Source: Rhinopithecus roxellana
Lineage: Eukaryota > Chordata > Mammalia > Primates > Cercopithecidae
Assembly (NCBI RefSeq): GCF_007565055.1
Contig: NC_044552.1
Coordinates: 147,696,859-147,760,858 of the forward strand
Reading direction: 5' to 3'
DNA length: 64,000 bases
Made by a program: the position numbers and the translations under genes. Shown here piece by piece: positions 25,001 through 36,099 of the stretch. Below the pieces are notes generated by a model. The model had not been told where the DNA came from, ran no database searches, and was given only the letters and a program-made list of their open reading frames with translations. How positions within the stretch are numbered: the first letter of the stretch is position 1; each line of letters begins with the position of its first letter.

Positions 25001-26709
25001 TGCTGGGATTACAGGTGTGAGCCACCAAGCCCGGCTGATTTTTCTTTTTTTTTTTTTTAAAGAGACAGGGTCTTGCCATGTTGCCTGGGCTGGTCTTGAA
25101 GTCCTAGGCTCAAGCAGTTCTCCCTCCTCAGGCTCTCAAAGTGCTGCGATTACAGGCATTAGCCATCCTGCCTAGACTGATCTACAGACATTTGTGACAT
25201 AGCGTGAAATACATTAAAATATAGAGACATGACAGAGAAGACAAAAAAGAAAAAAAAAAGAAATACATTAAAATAGATCTAACCTTGGGATTATATTCGG
25301 CATTTCGGGCACGAAGTGCAATGGTCTTTAGGTCAAGTTTACAACCAAGATTCACTGTGGATACAATATTTCTGTAAGAAATTTAAAAAGAAAACATGAC
25401 TATTTAAATTACTTAATCTTCACTGGATGAGGTGTTAGAAATTATGCAGACATCTGATTATTTCAACCAGGCTTTAATTTTTTAAAATTGCTCACATTTA
25501 TTGTTTAACAAGTATCATGCACATGTTGGCATTTTATATAGATTATTCCATTTAACACTTATACTGCACTGTGGTAGAAGCTACCAGTATTCCCACATTC
25601 GGATAAATAAGCTGAGGCTTAAAGGTAGTGCAACTTCCTCAGGATGCACATGGCTCCCAAGTGGAAGAGCCAGGATTTGAGTCTGTCTCCAGAGCCATGC
25701 CCTTAGCCTTCTCACAGACAAACTCATTTCTCACCTGTGAGCTCTGAAAAGCCACCACCACCCTACTCCTAAGTCACTTCTTTTTTTTTTTTTTTTTTTT
25801 TGATACGGAGTCTCGCTCTGTCGCCCAGGCTGGAGTGCAGTGGTGCAATCTCGGCTCACTGCAAGCTCCACCTCCCGGGTTCATACCATTCTCCTGCCTC
25901 AGCCTCCCGAGTAGCTGGGACCACAGGCGTGTGCCACCATGCCTGGCTAATTTTTTGTATTTTCAGTACAGACGGGGTTTCACCGTGTTAGCCAGGCTAG
26001 TCTCGATCTCCTGACCTCATGATCTGCCCACCTCGGCCTCCCAAAGTGCTGGGATTACAGGTGTGAGCCACCGCGCCTGGCAAACCTAAGTCACTATTTA
26101 TTATGAAAATGAGTTCTCTCAAAGTAAGTATCTTTTGAAAAACAACAGCTAAGTGTCTTTAGCCAAAAAAAAAAAAAAAAAAAAAAAAAGCAAAACCCTG
26201 CTTTCTCTTCTAATTATCTTTATCTCTCAGTAAATAAGGATAAACAGAGCCATCTGGGTCCACTGACCCTTTACATTTCTCAGTGTTCTTAAATCACTTA
26301 ATGAATAACTTATACAAGGATAAAGATATACTAAAAAGCAACTCTATTAGAAATTTTAATAAAAATGTGAACAACAAACCTACATTTTCATTATACATTT
26401 TTCTGCTTATGAAAGTATATCTACTTGGCCAGGCACAGTGGCTCACGCCTGTAATCCCAGCACTTTGGGAGGCCAAGGCAGGCGGATCATGAGGTCAGGA
26501 GATCAAGACCATCCTGGCTAACATGGTGAAACCCCGTCTCTACTAAAAATACAAAAAAATTAGCTGGGCGTGGTAGCAGGCGCCTGTAGTCCCAGCTACT
26601 CGGGAGGCTGAGGCAGGAGAATGGCGTGAACCCAGGAAGTGAAGCCTGCAGTGAGCCGAGATCACGCCACTGCACTCCAACCTGGGTGACAGAGCGAGAC
26701 TCCGTCTTA

Positions 26710-26752
<43 letters not shown>

Positions 26753-28593
26753 TACATATACTTGAAATGGGCAATGTCCTTTGAATGCAATTAACTGAGC
26801 AACAACTGTCTTGCACGGACCTGGAAATCACCATCCCAAGAATATGGAGTCCAGATTTCAAACACATAGGTTCAAATACAATAGGTTATAGCTCACTGTT
26901 GCTTCTGGTTCTTTTTCTCATACTGTCAAAACGCAATACTTTTGAAAACTTGATGGCTCCTAATTTTGTTCAAAAGAGAATGGCAGTCTATGATAGACAA
27001 CCGTAAAGCCAATTAGGTTGATCCACACAATGTTTTCATTTCCATATCATCTCTTTCCTTCCAATCATCGTTGTATACACACCTGCCTTTAGCATTTGTC
27101 CACTGATGAATTATATCAAGGAGATTTTAGTACATCTATCACAACTTTCGTCACATAATTGTTAAATGTATTCTTATATGTTTTCATTAATTAAATATTT
27201 GCCTTAATCCCTCTTAAGCCTACAAGACTGAGAGGGCACTGAATTACGACACAGGAGGGTTCTTAGTAGAGAGCAGCAGTTTAGGAACGTGGATGACTTG
27301 ATGCTCTGGGGAGTATCAGAACAAAGGCACGGCAAGAAACAAACACCTGACTGTACTGTTTTACTTTACTATTTAAACCAGAAATGCAAACTTAAATTTT
27401 CCTGGGAGTCCGACAAGCATGCTGGACACATGGGAGGGTACAGACAAGGGTGAGCTAAAAAGGGCTGTCTCTAAAATCACTAAAATTACTTTGTTTTTAA
27501 AATTGTGTGTGGGGTCAAACAAAATTGTGGAGGCAAGATTTAGGTCTTTGGGTAAAAGTCAGCATCCACGATTACACACCACTAAGTTCCAAAAATGATC
27601 AGAGATAGCTTATAAACAACAACCATATATGTAACAAGTTGAATAAATGCAAATAGGAAATACTAGATCTAAAGGGAGTATGAAGGAGGAAGGTATCTGT
27701 ACAAGAAAACTGAGGAGATGCAGAGACTGCAAGTAAACTTTTAATTTGGTCATAAGCTTTCTAAAATGAAAAGCTGCGCGCTTCTTATTGACTGGGATTA
27801 TTTGGAAATATTTGCTGTTTTTTCAGGAAGATGAAATTATTTCCTATCCCTACTACCCTGTTACATATAGAACCCACTTCACTTAGGTAGAAAAATCCAT
27901 TTAGGACAAGAACAGTCATCCTCATTTTGTGGGAAGGACACAGACCTTCAAAGATTCATATGCAGCCCCCACAGTAAAAATAAAAACAAGAACTGCCAGA
28001 AATTATACTTATACTGTGACTAAAGACCTAAAATAGCATAAGGGGAAGAGACTACATAACGTTGTGATTTGGTGATATCAGATACAGGGAAATGTCTATA
28101 ATATAATAATAATGATAGTGAAAGTCAGATTACATTTTATTGGCTCAGGTATATAAACACAAATGACCACATTTCTAAGCCTGTTAAGAACCTTTTATTG
28201 AGGGCACTGACTAAGATGGCTTTGCTTCCCTTTCCCAAGTGTGAGATAAAGCAAATTTTGATACACAATTGCTGTTAGTGCCATTCCCTCCCTTAATAAA
28301 AGGATCCACCAGAAAACAGAGCAGGAACACAACTCAAAGGGACTCCTAAGTGGGAGGAAACATAAAACACCAAGTACTCACTGCAGCTGCGGTACAATCC
28401 CAGAACTCTCCGAAGCCGGAGTGGCAGGAGTGATGGGGGTCATGGGGGTCATGGGGGAGGGATACAGTGGAGTGGTGCCCGGCAAGGGTGCAGTTGTGAG
28501 AGTCTGTGAGTGGAAGAGCTGTGGTGCCTGGCCTGAGGTTCCCTGTGTTGTCTGCTGGGATGCTGACTGCTGAACGGCTGTAGCAGCCACTGC

Positions 28594-28689
<96 letters not shown>

Positions 28690-31600
28690 CCTTTGTTGCT
28701 CTTCCAAAATAGACAGACTATTGGTGTTCTGAATAGGCTGTGGGGTCAGTCCAGTGCCATAAGGCATCATTGGACTAAAGATAGGGATTCCGGGAGTCAT
28801 GGCACCCTGTGGAAAGCAAGGAGAAAAACAGGTTAGGCTGGCTGCTGCTGAGTGTTTGTGGAAGTTTCTTGGTGGAACAGCAGGTGAGATGTGCAAAGAC
28901 AGATGCCTTCTGAGAAAAATGGGGTTATTAAACTTTAATTACGGAAGAACCAGCTATTCTTATACACATTGCTTTCTTCTTTAATACCACACAGTGGATA
29001 AACATGAAGAAAAAAAAATGGATAAACTGAACTTTGGAAAAATTAAAAACCTCTGTTCTTTGAAAGACATCACTAAGAAAATTAAAAGGCAGGCCACAGA
29101 CTGGGAAAAAAATACCTATAATACATACATCTGAGAAAGGACTGGTAAACAGAATAATAAAGAGCTCTGACAACTCCGTAAAAGAAGATCCACAAATAAA
29201 ATAATGAAAAAGGGCAAAAGATGTGAAGGGCATATTACAAATGAAGATACAGGCATACCTCGGAGATACTATGGGTTAGGTTCCAGACCATCTCAATGAA
29301 GCAAGCAGCATGAATTTTTTGGTTTCCCAGTGTCTACAAAAGTTATGTTTACACTATAGTCTATTAAGTGTGCAATAGCATTATGTCTAATAATATGTAT
29401 ATACCTTAATTTAAAAATGCTTTATTGCTAAAAATACTAACAATCCTGTGAGCCTGCAGCAAGTCATAATCTTTTTGCTGATAGAGGGTCTTGCCTCGAT
29501 GCTGACAGCTGCTGACTGATCAGGGTGGTAGCTGTGGCAATTTCTTAAAATAAGACTGATGAAGTTTGCTACAAGGACTGACTCTTCCTTTCACTGAGGA
29601 TGTCTCTGTAGCATACGATGCTGTTTGACAGCGTTTTACCCACACTAGAACGTAGTTCAAAACTGGAGTCAATCCTCTCAAACGCTGCTGCTGCTTTATC
29701 AACTACATTTATGGAATATTCTACAGTCATTAGTTCTTCACCAGGAGTCAATTCCATCTCAAGAAACAACTTTCTTTGCTCATCCACAAGAAGCAACTCC
29801 TCATCTGTTCAGGTTTTATCAAAAAATTGCAGCAATTCAGTCACATCTTCAGGATTCACTTCTAATTCTAGTTCACTTGCTATTTCCACTACCACCTGCA
29901 GTAACTTCTACCACTGAAGTCTAGAACCTCTCAAAGTCATCCACGAGGGTTGGAATCAACTTCTTCCAAATTCTTATTCATGTTGATATTTTAACCTCCT
30001 CCCATGAATCACAAACGTTCCTAATGGCATCTAGAATGATGAATCTTTTCCAGAAGGTTTTCAATTCACCTTGCCCAGATCCATCAGAGGAATCACTGTC
30101 TACGGCAGCTACAGCATATGTCCCTCCCTGCTTCCTTTCTTTGAGACGGGGTCTCCATTGTAGCTTTTAACTTCTGGACTCAAGTGATCCTCCCGCCTCA
30201 GCCTCCCACGTAGCTGGGACTACAGGCACATGACCCCACGGCCAGCTGATTTTTAATTTTTTTTTTTTTTTTTTTGTAGCAACAGGGACTTGTTTTGTTA
30301 TCCAGGTTGGTCTCGAACTCCTGCCTTTGAGTGATCCTTCAACCTTGGCCTCCCAAAGTACTGAGATTACAAGCATGAGCAACCATGCCCTGCTCTATTT
30401 CTTAAATAGTAAGAATTGAAAGTTGAAATTACTCCTTGATCCATGGGCTGAAGAATGGATATATTATTCAAGCAGGCATGAAAACAATATTAATCTCCTT
30501 GTTCTTCTCCATCAGAGCTTGTGGACAACTGTCAGTGAGTAATATTTTGAAATCAATCTTTTTTTCTGAGCAGTAGATCTCAAGGAGCTTAAAATATTCA
30601 GTAAACCATGCTGTAAACAGATGTGGTCTCATCAGGTTTTGTTGTTCTGTGTGCTGAGAACAGGCAGAGTAGATTTAGCGTAATTCTTAAGGGCCCTATG
30701 ATTTTAGAACAGTAAATGAGCATTGGCTTTAACTTAAAGTCACCAGCTATATTGGCCCCTAACTACAGTCAGCCAATCCTCTGAAGCTTTGAAGCTAGGC
30801 ATTGACTTCTCCTCTCTAGCTATAAAAGTCCTAGATAGCATCTTCTTCCAGTAGAAGGCTGTTTCATCTACATTAAAAATCTGTTATTTAGTATAGTCGC
30901 CTTCATCAATAATCTCGGCTAGATCTTCCAGATAACTTGCTGCTTCATGTTGTATTCTTACGTTGTGGAGAAGGCTTCTCTCCTTAAAGCTCATGAATAA
31001 ACCTCTGCTAGTTTCAAAATTTTCTTCTACAGCTTCCTCTCCTCTCTCAGCCTTTACAGAACTGAAGAGAGTCAAGGCCTTGCTCTGGATTACACTTTGG
31101 CTTAAGGGGATGTTGTGGGTAGCATGATCTTCTATCCAGACCAGGCAAACTTTCTCCATATAAGCAATAAGGCTGTTTTGCTTTCTTATCATTTGTGGGT
31201 TTACTGGAGTAGCACTTCTAATTTCCTCTAAGAACTTTTCCCTTGCATTCACAACTTGGCTAACTATTTGGTGCAAGAGGCCTAGCTTTTAGCCTGTCTC
31301 AGCTTTCAACATGCTTTCTTCACTAAGCATAATCATTTCTAGCTTTTGGTTTAAAATGAGAGATGTGCAGCTCTTCCCTTCATCTGAACACTTAATTAAA
31401 GATCGCTGTAAGGTTATTCATTAGCCTAATTTCCATATTGTTGTGTCTCAAGGAATAGGGAAGACCAAGGAGAGGGAGAGAGATGGGGGAATGGCTGGTC
31501 AGATTGTAGACATTTATCAATTAAGTTCCTATATTATACGGGTGCAGTTTATGGCATTCAATAATCATTACAATAGTAACATCAAAGATCACTGATCACA

Positions 31601-33577
31601 GTAACAGATAACAATGAAAAGGTTTGACTGGGCTCAGTAGCTCATGCCTGTAATCCCAACCCTTTGGGAGGCCAAGGCGGATGGATCACTTGTAGCCAGT
31701 AGTTTGAGAACAGCCTAGCCAACATGGTGAAACTCCTTCTCCACTAAAAATACAAAATTTAGCTGGATTTGGTGGCACATGCCTATAATCCCAGCTACTC
31801 AGGAGGCTAAGGCAGGAGAATCGCTTGAACAGGGGAGATGGAGGTTGCAGTGAGCCGAGGGTGCACCACTGCAATCCAGCCTGGGCAACAGAGTGACTGC
31901 AAAAAAACAAAACAAAAAAAAAAAGAAAAGAAAAAGTTTGGTAACAATAACAGATAATAATAAAAAGTTTGAAATCCTGCAAAAATCACCAAAATCTAAC
32001 CCCAAGTACACACTGTTGGAAAAATAACACCAACAGACTCACTGGGTACAGGTTTATCACAACCTTCAATTTGTCAAACATGCAGTAAAGTCAACTGCAG
32101 TAAAGTGAAGTGGGCCTGTGTATGAGTGGCTGACAAGCACTTGCCAAGGTGCTCAGAAACATTAGTAATCAGGCAAATAAAAATCAAAACCACAGTAAAA
32201 TACGAAGCAATCACTAGAGTAAAAGTAAAAAGACTGACAGCACAAAGTGTTGGTGAGGATGTGGGGCAACTTAAATCTCTTATGCTGCGAAACAATACAG
32301 CCACTTCAGAAAACAGTTTGGCAGTTTCTTATAAAGTTATACATACACTGATACAGGACCTAGCAATCCTACTCCTAAGTATTTACCTATGAGAAGTAAA
32401 AACAGTACATTCAAAGTTTACACAAACGTTTATAGTGCTTTTATCCATAATAGCTCCAAACTGGAAAGACCCCGAATGTGAGCAACTAGAGAATGGATGA
32501 ACTGTGGAACATCCAAACAATGGAGTGATACTTAGCTATACAATGGATTAACTACTGATATACAAACAGTATACCGGGCTAAGAAGTCAGACATACACAA
32601 AAAAGCATACGCTATATGATTCCATCTATATGAAATTCTGGAATAGACAAAACTAATCTTCAGCATTGAAAAGCAGATTCAGTACTTACCTGGGGCCAAC
32701 AGAGTGACTATAAAGGGGAAGAAGGGACTTTTTAAGATAATTGAAATGTTCTGTAACGTATACACGTATATATAATTATCAAAACAGACACTTAAAATGT
32801 GTTTTTTGTATGTAAATTATATTTCAACAGAAGTTATTCGTTTTTTGTTTTTGTTTTTTTTTTTTTTTTGAGACAGAGTCTAGTCTTGCTCTGTCCCCCA
32901 GGCTGGAGTGCACTGGCATGATCTCTGCTCACTGCAACCTCCACCTCCCGGGTTCAAGCAATTCTCCCTGCCTCAGTCTCCCAAGTAGTTGGGATTACAG
33001 GCACCCACCACCATGCCTGGTTAATTTTTGTATATTTAGTACAGATGGTTTCGCCATGTTGGCCAGGCTGGTCTCGAACTCCTGACCTCAGGTGATCCAC
33101 CCACCTTGGCCTCCCAAAGTGCTGGGATTATAGGCGTGAGCCACCGCACCCAGCCTGAAACATTTTTAACGTAGATGGGTGGTTGAGAGCTTGAAATGTA
33201 AGAGGGGAAAAATAAAACTAGAAAATAATTTGGTGAGGGTGATTTTCAAAATCAAAGACCCTATATAATCATTTGGAACATTCTCATAAGTGTTTATCAA
33301 AAGATTAGGTGTTTATAGATATGTAACATCCAAACAGACTCCCCAAATAAACACTATTGTGCCCATTCAAAACCTAATAGAACATCTCAACAAAATCAAG
33401 TTTAAAAAAATATATTAAATCATTTTCAAAAACAGATCATTAAATGCTCTTCCTTGCCTTTTGATACCATCTCTTGCAGTTCAGATTTCCGCCCTCCCTT
33501 TTTTCTCCCTCCTAATGTATTACCTGAGGGGAGGCCAAGCCCTGAGCGTAAGGTGGCAGGCTATTGTTCTGATCCAT
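17656..33577 (-). CDS. TBP: TATA-box-binding protein, seven coding exons
   Basis: In minus-strand order the coding exons are 33577-33524, 28806-28382, 25371-25284, 22990-22899, 20327-20160, 18508-18414 and 17735-17656. They join in frame into 334 codons including TAA (333 residues), all with GT-AG borders. The N terminus is [18 protein letters not shown]. Exon 3 encodes QQR followed by 32 glutamines (residues 58-89) and a Pro/Thr/Met-rich [13 protein letters not shown] segment. The C-terminal ~180 residues form the two-repeat DNA-binding saddle, ending FRKTT. Family knowledge: TBP binds the TATA element in the minor groove, bends DNA, and nucleates TFIID, SL1 and TFIIIB for RNA polymerases II, I and III. 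The length is 6 below the human reference (339), fully explained by the shorter glutamine tract. It converges on PDCD2 and diverges from PSMB1. Confidence 0.98.
17736..18413 (-). other. TBP: TBP intron 7
   Basis: Lies between the last two coding exons, with donor GTAAGT and an acceptor ending CTTAG. I recognise no interspersed repeat or open frame. Confidence 0.85.
19034..19093. repeat. (TG)n microsatellite followed by (TTA)n
   Basis: About 22 uninterrupted TG units (19034-19077) followed by about five ATT units, directly abutting the poly(T) of the next Alu. It lies in TBP intron 6. Confidence 0.95.
19092..19384 (-). mobile_element. Alu in TBP intron 6
   Basis: Poly(T), then GGAGTCTTGCTCTGTTGCCC and both Alu monomers in reverse orientation, ending at ACCAGGCCAGGCC. 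Confidence 0.92.
20817..21105 (+). mobile_element. Alu with GA-rich tail in TBP intron 5
   Basis: Full Alu from GGCCAGGCATGCTGGCTCAC to an A-run, followed by a GAAAGAAAGA/GGAGAGGAGA tail to about 21190. A second Alu is inserted in that tail. The word 'agaatgtg' occurs just before this Alu (20809-20816) and just after the second one (about 21495), so the pair shares one target-site duplication. Confidence 0.92.
21193..21494 (+). mobile_element. Alu inserted in the tail of the preceding Alu
   Basis: Begins GGCCGGGCGCAGTAGCTTAT, carries both monomers, and ends in an (AAC)n-type tail near 21474-21494. The type is Y-like (GAGGTCAGGAGATCGAGACC). Confidence 0.92.
22455..22738 (-). mobile_element. 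Alu in TBP intron 5
   Basis: Poly(T), then GGAGACAGAGTCTTGTTCTG and both monomers in reverse orientation. The 5' end (right side here) is degenerate. Confidence 0.9.
23808..24122 (-). mobile_element. Old Alu (J-type) in TBP intron 4
   Basis: Reverse Alu with the J-like wording GTTGCCCAGACTGGAGTCCAG and AATCCTCCCACCTTGGCCTC. 'tttaacaatttt' flanks it on both sides, a clear target-site duplication. Confidence 0.9.
24748..25036 (-). mobile_element. Alu in TBP intron 4
   Basis: Poly(T) head, both monomers in reverse orientation, ending at CCAAGCCCGGC. Confidence 0.9.
25045..25177 (-). mobile_element. Alu left-monomer fragment (FLAM-like) adjoining the previous Alu
   Basis: A T-rich head followed by one Alu monomer only (AAAGAGACAGGGTCTTGCCATG ... 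GTGCTGCGATTACAGGC). It sits about 110 bp from the TBP exon 4 splice donor at 25283. Confidence 0.8.
25505..25720 (+). mobile_element. MIR/L2-type old repeat in TBP intron 3
   Basis: Degenerate copy of the '...ggataaataagctgaggct...' and '...agagccaggatttgagtct...' wording typical of MIR/L2-related elements. The boundaries are approximate. Confidence 0.5.
25781..26083 (-). mobile_element. AluY-like element in TBP intron 3
   Basis: Twenty-T head, close to consensus throughout (TCTCGCTCTGTCGCCCAGGC, GTGAGCCACCGCGCCTGGC). 'cctaagtcact' flanks both ends as a target-site duplication. Confidence 0.95.
26427..26752 (+). mobile_element. AluY-like element with (GAAA)n tail in TBP intron 3
   Basis: Both monomers close to consensus, then a tail of about ten GAAA units (26711-26751). 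'gaaagtatatctactt' upstream and a near copy downstream form the target-site duplication. Confidence 0.93.
26770..28381 (-). other. TBP: TBP intron 3, exon-3-proximal part
   Basis: AT-rich sequence with no element I can name and no coding pattern apart from the exon 3 donor at its right end (28381). Confidence 0.6.
28594..28689 (-). repeat. TBP: TBP CAG/CAA trinucleotide repeat coding for 32 glutamines
   Basis: Read in the coding direction: (CAG)3 (CAA)2 (CAG)6 (CAA)2 CAG CAA (CAG)5 CAA (CAG)9 CAA CAG. The longest pure CAG run is nine units. The tract is preceded by CAA CAG-type codons QQ and a single Arg (AGG). In humans, expansion of the homologous tract beyond about 42-49 units causes spinocerebellar ataxia 17. 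This copy is shorter and more interrupted than usual human alleles as I recall them. Confidence 0.97.
28990..29249 (+). mobile_element. Old L1 fragment, left part, interrupted by Tigger1
   Basis: Degenerate L1 ORF2 wording ('...ctctgttctttgaaagacat...', '...aaggcaggccacagactggga'). The L1 text stops exactly at the DNA transposon's left terminus and resumes at 32119. Confidence 0.75.
30137..30394 (-). mobile_element. Old Alu inserted in the Tigger1 element
   Basis: Reverse Alu with a long internal T-run between its monomers. Tigger1 sequence continues on both sides. Confidence 0.85.
30395..31290 (-). pseudogene. Tigger1 transposase pseudogene (CENP-B-like)
   Basis: On the minus strand 30884-31276 is open for about 130 codons. 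The product resembles the N-terminal, helix-turn-helix/CENP-B-like part of pogo-type transposases (lysine/glutamate-rich helices, a VWIEDH segment, [18 protein letters not shown]). Downstream, towards 29500, the catalytic half is broken by stops, frameshifts and an Alu. The protein cannot be active; no domestication signal is evident. Confidence 0.75.
31626..31936 (+). mobile_element. Alu inserted in the Tigger1 element
   Basis: From TGACTGGGCTCAGTAGCTCA through both monomers to an A-rich tail. Tigger1 wording resumes directly after it; 'aaaaggtttg' before and 'aaaaagtttgg' after form a target-site duplication. Confidence 0.9.
32119..32845 (+). mobile_element. Old L1 3' end, right part, interrupted by Tigger1
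   Basis: ORF2 3' wording ('...aaaatcaaaaccacagtaa...', '...tatccataatagctccaaac...', '...ctatatgattccatctata') followed by a 3' UTR. Same orientation as the fragment at 28990-29249, and consistent with one L1 split by the later transposon. Confidence 0.8.
32854..33155 (-). mobile_element. Alu in TBP intron 2
   Basis: Poly(T), a GAGACAGAGTCTAGTCTTGC head with a small duplication, and both monomers, ending CACCGCACCCAGCC. It ends about 370 bp from TBP exon 2. Confidence 0.92.
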
Positions 33578-33723
33578 GATGTTCACTTTCTTCTTGGCAA
33601 ACCAGAAACCCTTGGGCTGGAACTCGTCTCACCATTCAGTTTTTTCCTAGAGCATCTCCAGCACACTCTTCTCAGCAACTTCCTCAATTCCTTGGGTTAT
33701 CTTGACACCAAGAAACAGTGATG
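33561..33723 (-). other. TBP: TBP 5' UTR part in exon 2, with upstream open reading frames
   Basis: Exon 2 runs from an acceptor near 33723/33724 to the donor at 33524. Upstream of the TBP start (33577) are a minimal ATG-CTC-TAG (33655-33647) and an ATG at 33635 that opens 24 codons, runs past the TBP start in another frame and stops at 33561. A third upstream start in exon 1 (ATG at 36123) reads across the exon 1-2 junction and stops at 33697. The acceptor position is inferred from the spliced mRNA I recall. Confidence 0.7.
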
Positions 33724-36099
33724 CTGCTTTGGAAAAAAGTCTGAAGTTTAATTTAAGGATCCAAGTAACCTATACAGTCCTATAAGCCAGTTCCATGACT
33801 ATACAAAACACAAACATGAAAACCAATGAAGCTATTTTGGAATACATTTGTTTTTACCTTATAATCCCAAAGTCTTATTCCTTCCAGGTTTCCGGCGATT
33901 GCATGTAAAATCGCCAACAAAACAAAAATCATTTTGTTACACGTTTAAACACTCAGATAATGCTCAAAATCAAGCTGTCATAACCAGCATTAAAAACTTT
34001 TGAGGAAAAACACCTACAGAAAACTAATTCCTAAGCAAACTGTAATATCAGAGCAGAATATTTATTAAGTACTGTATACAAAGCACTGTTAGGCAAAGTT
34101 CAGATCTTTAAATATCCCAATTTTACATCCTCTACAATGTCTTGGGCAAAAAATTAAGTAAATATTAAATTCAATCCAATATACTTCAGAGTGATCATTT
34201 ATCAAGCTCCTACTGTAATGAAACTGTAAAAAAAAAAAAAAAAAAAGCTGCACAAAGATAAAGCTCTGAATTTTTATAAACATAATAACCTTATGTCTTT
34301 AGAACACATTAATGCAAACTGTGCCTGTTATCTGACTATTCTTAAATCATCATCGCTTTACTCACTATACATCTGAAATGAGTTTATAATAACATATTCT
34401 CACATAGAACTTAGAGGTCTCAAAGTTACAAATTATATGTCCAAAGACCCTTCAGGCACATGCACTTCAAGCATGTGCTGGTACAAAGTAGACACTCAGA
34501 TATTTGCTGAATATATGAAAGACTCTGACGATCACTTTGAAAGAGCAAAGGCCCCCAAAAACTATCTATCCTATACACTCATCACTGAAAAACAGACCAA
34601 AAAAGAAAGCAAGCTGTGCTTCTGGAAATAAATATATCAAAGACATTTTTTAAATTATACTTTTTTTGGACAGTTATCCTATAATAACAAAAGTGCTGCA
34701 GATGAGGATATAAAGATAGGAAGATGTAGTCCCTGGCACCAAAGTGTTCAATATGAAGGGTATGCAAATAATTACTGTAAAACATAGTATTATAATAGCA
34801 GGTATGACCTAAGCTAAGTTCTTGAAAGCAGAAACCAGCCTACATGTCTTTGTGATCTCTGCATCTAGCACTATGCCTGGAATACAGTATGTGATCATGA
34901 ATGAGCCCATATACACCCCTGGAAGAGAAGACAATAAAGACTAACAGCCAATTACTATGAAGAGAGGGCAGTGTTTTCACAAAGCAGGGACCATCTAACT
35001 TGGGTCTCACAAGGTGAGTAGGAATTTACACATCAGGGCTTCAGACAAAAGAGAAATCAAGCAGAAAGAGGTAACAGATTGAAAAAACATGCAGAATGCA
35101 GGCGACAAGCTTAGTATGACTGTATAGAAGGTCACTGCAGATGAGACAGCACATATTGGTGGGCTCATACTATCAGGAGTGTTAAATGTTACTGCATAGG
35201 CAATAATAACAGTCATGGAATTTTGGAAGTGCAGTATGAATAGATCTAATTTGGCAAGACTAGATGAATTTGAGAGGAGTAAAACTGAAGGCTGCAAGTT
35301 CCGCTTTAGGAATCTAAGGGTGAGGCAAGAGATAATGACGGCAGGATTTAAACCCATTGTAAGTATGACTAGAGATTTATTTATCCAGGACCTTCGGTGG
35401 CGTCAGGCCACTTTTCGCAAGTAAGTCTACAGAAGAAACCGTACGGTGATTACTGCACTCATTTATCTCAGAAAAGAGTTGTCTGCTGGGTATCTTCAGA
35501 TCTTGGAAATTGAAACATCAAATCCGATATTTTTTGGAGGCAATCAAATTAATTCTGCATAGCCTTCTAGTGTCTGTATAACTAAATGAAGCACAGTCTT
35601 TCCACAGAAAAGCCTACCTAGAGATTTGGAAAACCTTGATGGCCTGAACCGAGAGATGGGAGGCCCCGTAAATAAATGGTGTGTATTATATCTTAAGCGC
35701 TACCGTGCCCGCTGTCTCAGGCTTCTGACAAAATACTTAAGTCTCAATGTTGGTAGCAAAACAGGCGGGCACAGACTAGGGTGAATCTGCCTTCTAACAA
35801 AGAGAAGACGCGGATGGCAGGACAGGGTCTTCGACCGCCGCCGCCCAGTCAGTAGTACCCTGCGCCCCACAATCGTACGATGGGAAGCAGCTTGCGGAAC
35901 ACAGCAGAGTAGGGCACCGGGCGGGAGCCGCGGCCGAGCGGCCGTTACAGGCCGGAACGGCCGCAGCACGAGAGGGAGGAACGTCCCCCGCGGGGCCTGC
36001 ACGCGCGCCAGTTCCTCGTCTCTTCCCCACCATTGCCTCCAGGCCTCAATGCAGTGGTCGCCTCCGCCCGAACCCTCAGAAAAGAGTACAAGGTGTTAC
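33724..36099 (-). other. TBP: TBP intron 1
   Basis: Between exon 2 and noncoding exon 1. AT-rich at left with an A-run near 34230; scattered MIR/L2-like fragments around 34430-34520 and 34830-34900. No gene is seen. The last 250 bp enter the TBP CpG island. Confidence 0.7.

Larger units (their letters stand above)
29250..32118 (-). mobile_element. Tigger1-like pogo/Tc1-mariner DNA transposon, nearly complete
   Basis: The left terminus CAGGCATACCTCGGAGATAC is the recognisable Tigger1 inverted end; the right end reads a degenerate GAAGTGGGCCTG. The interior follows the Tigger1 order throughout, with the transposase in minus orientation. Subtracting two internal Alus (about 570 bp) leaves about 2.3 kb, close to the expected full length. 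The element sits inside an old L1 within TBP intron 2. Confidence 0.88.

Noticed and set aside
28597..28836. Poly-leucine open frame on the plus strand
   Set aside because: This is the opposite strand of the TBP CAG/CAA repeat (CTG/TTG), a shadow of exon 3.
29569..31276. Functional domesticated transposase in TBP intron 2
   Set aside because: The Tigger1 frame is interrupted by stops, frameshifts and two Alus, and only the N-terminal part stays open.
33894..33915. A hairpin GGCGATT...AATCGCC in TBP intron 1
   Set aside because: Seven-base arms with an 8-base loop are expected by chance in a 64-kb window, and nothing functional is nearby.
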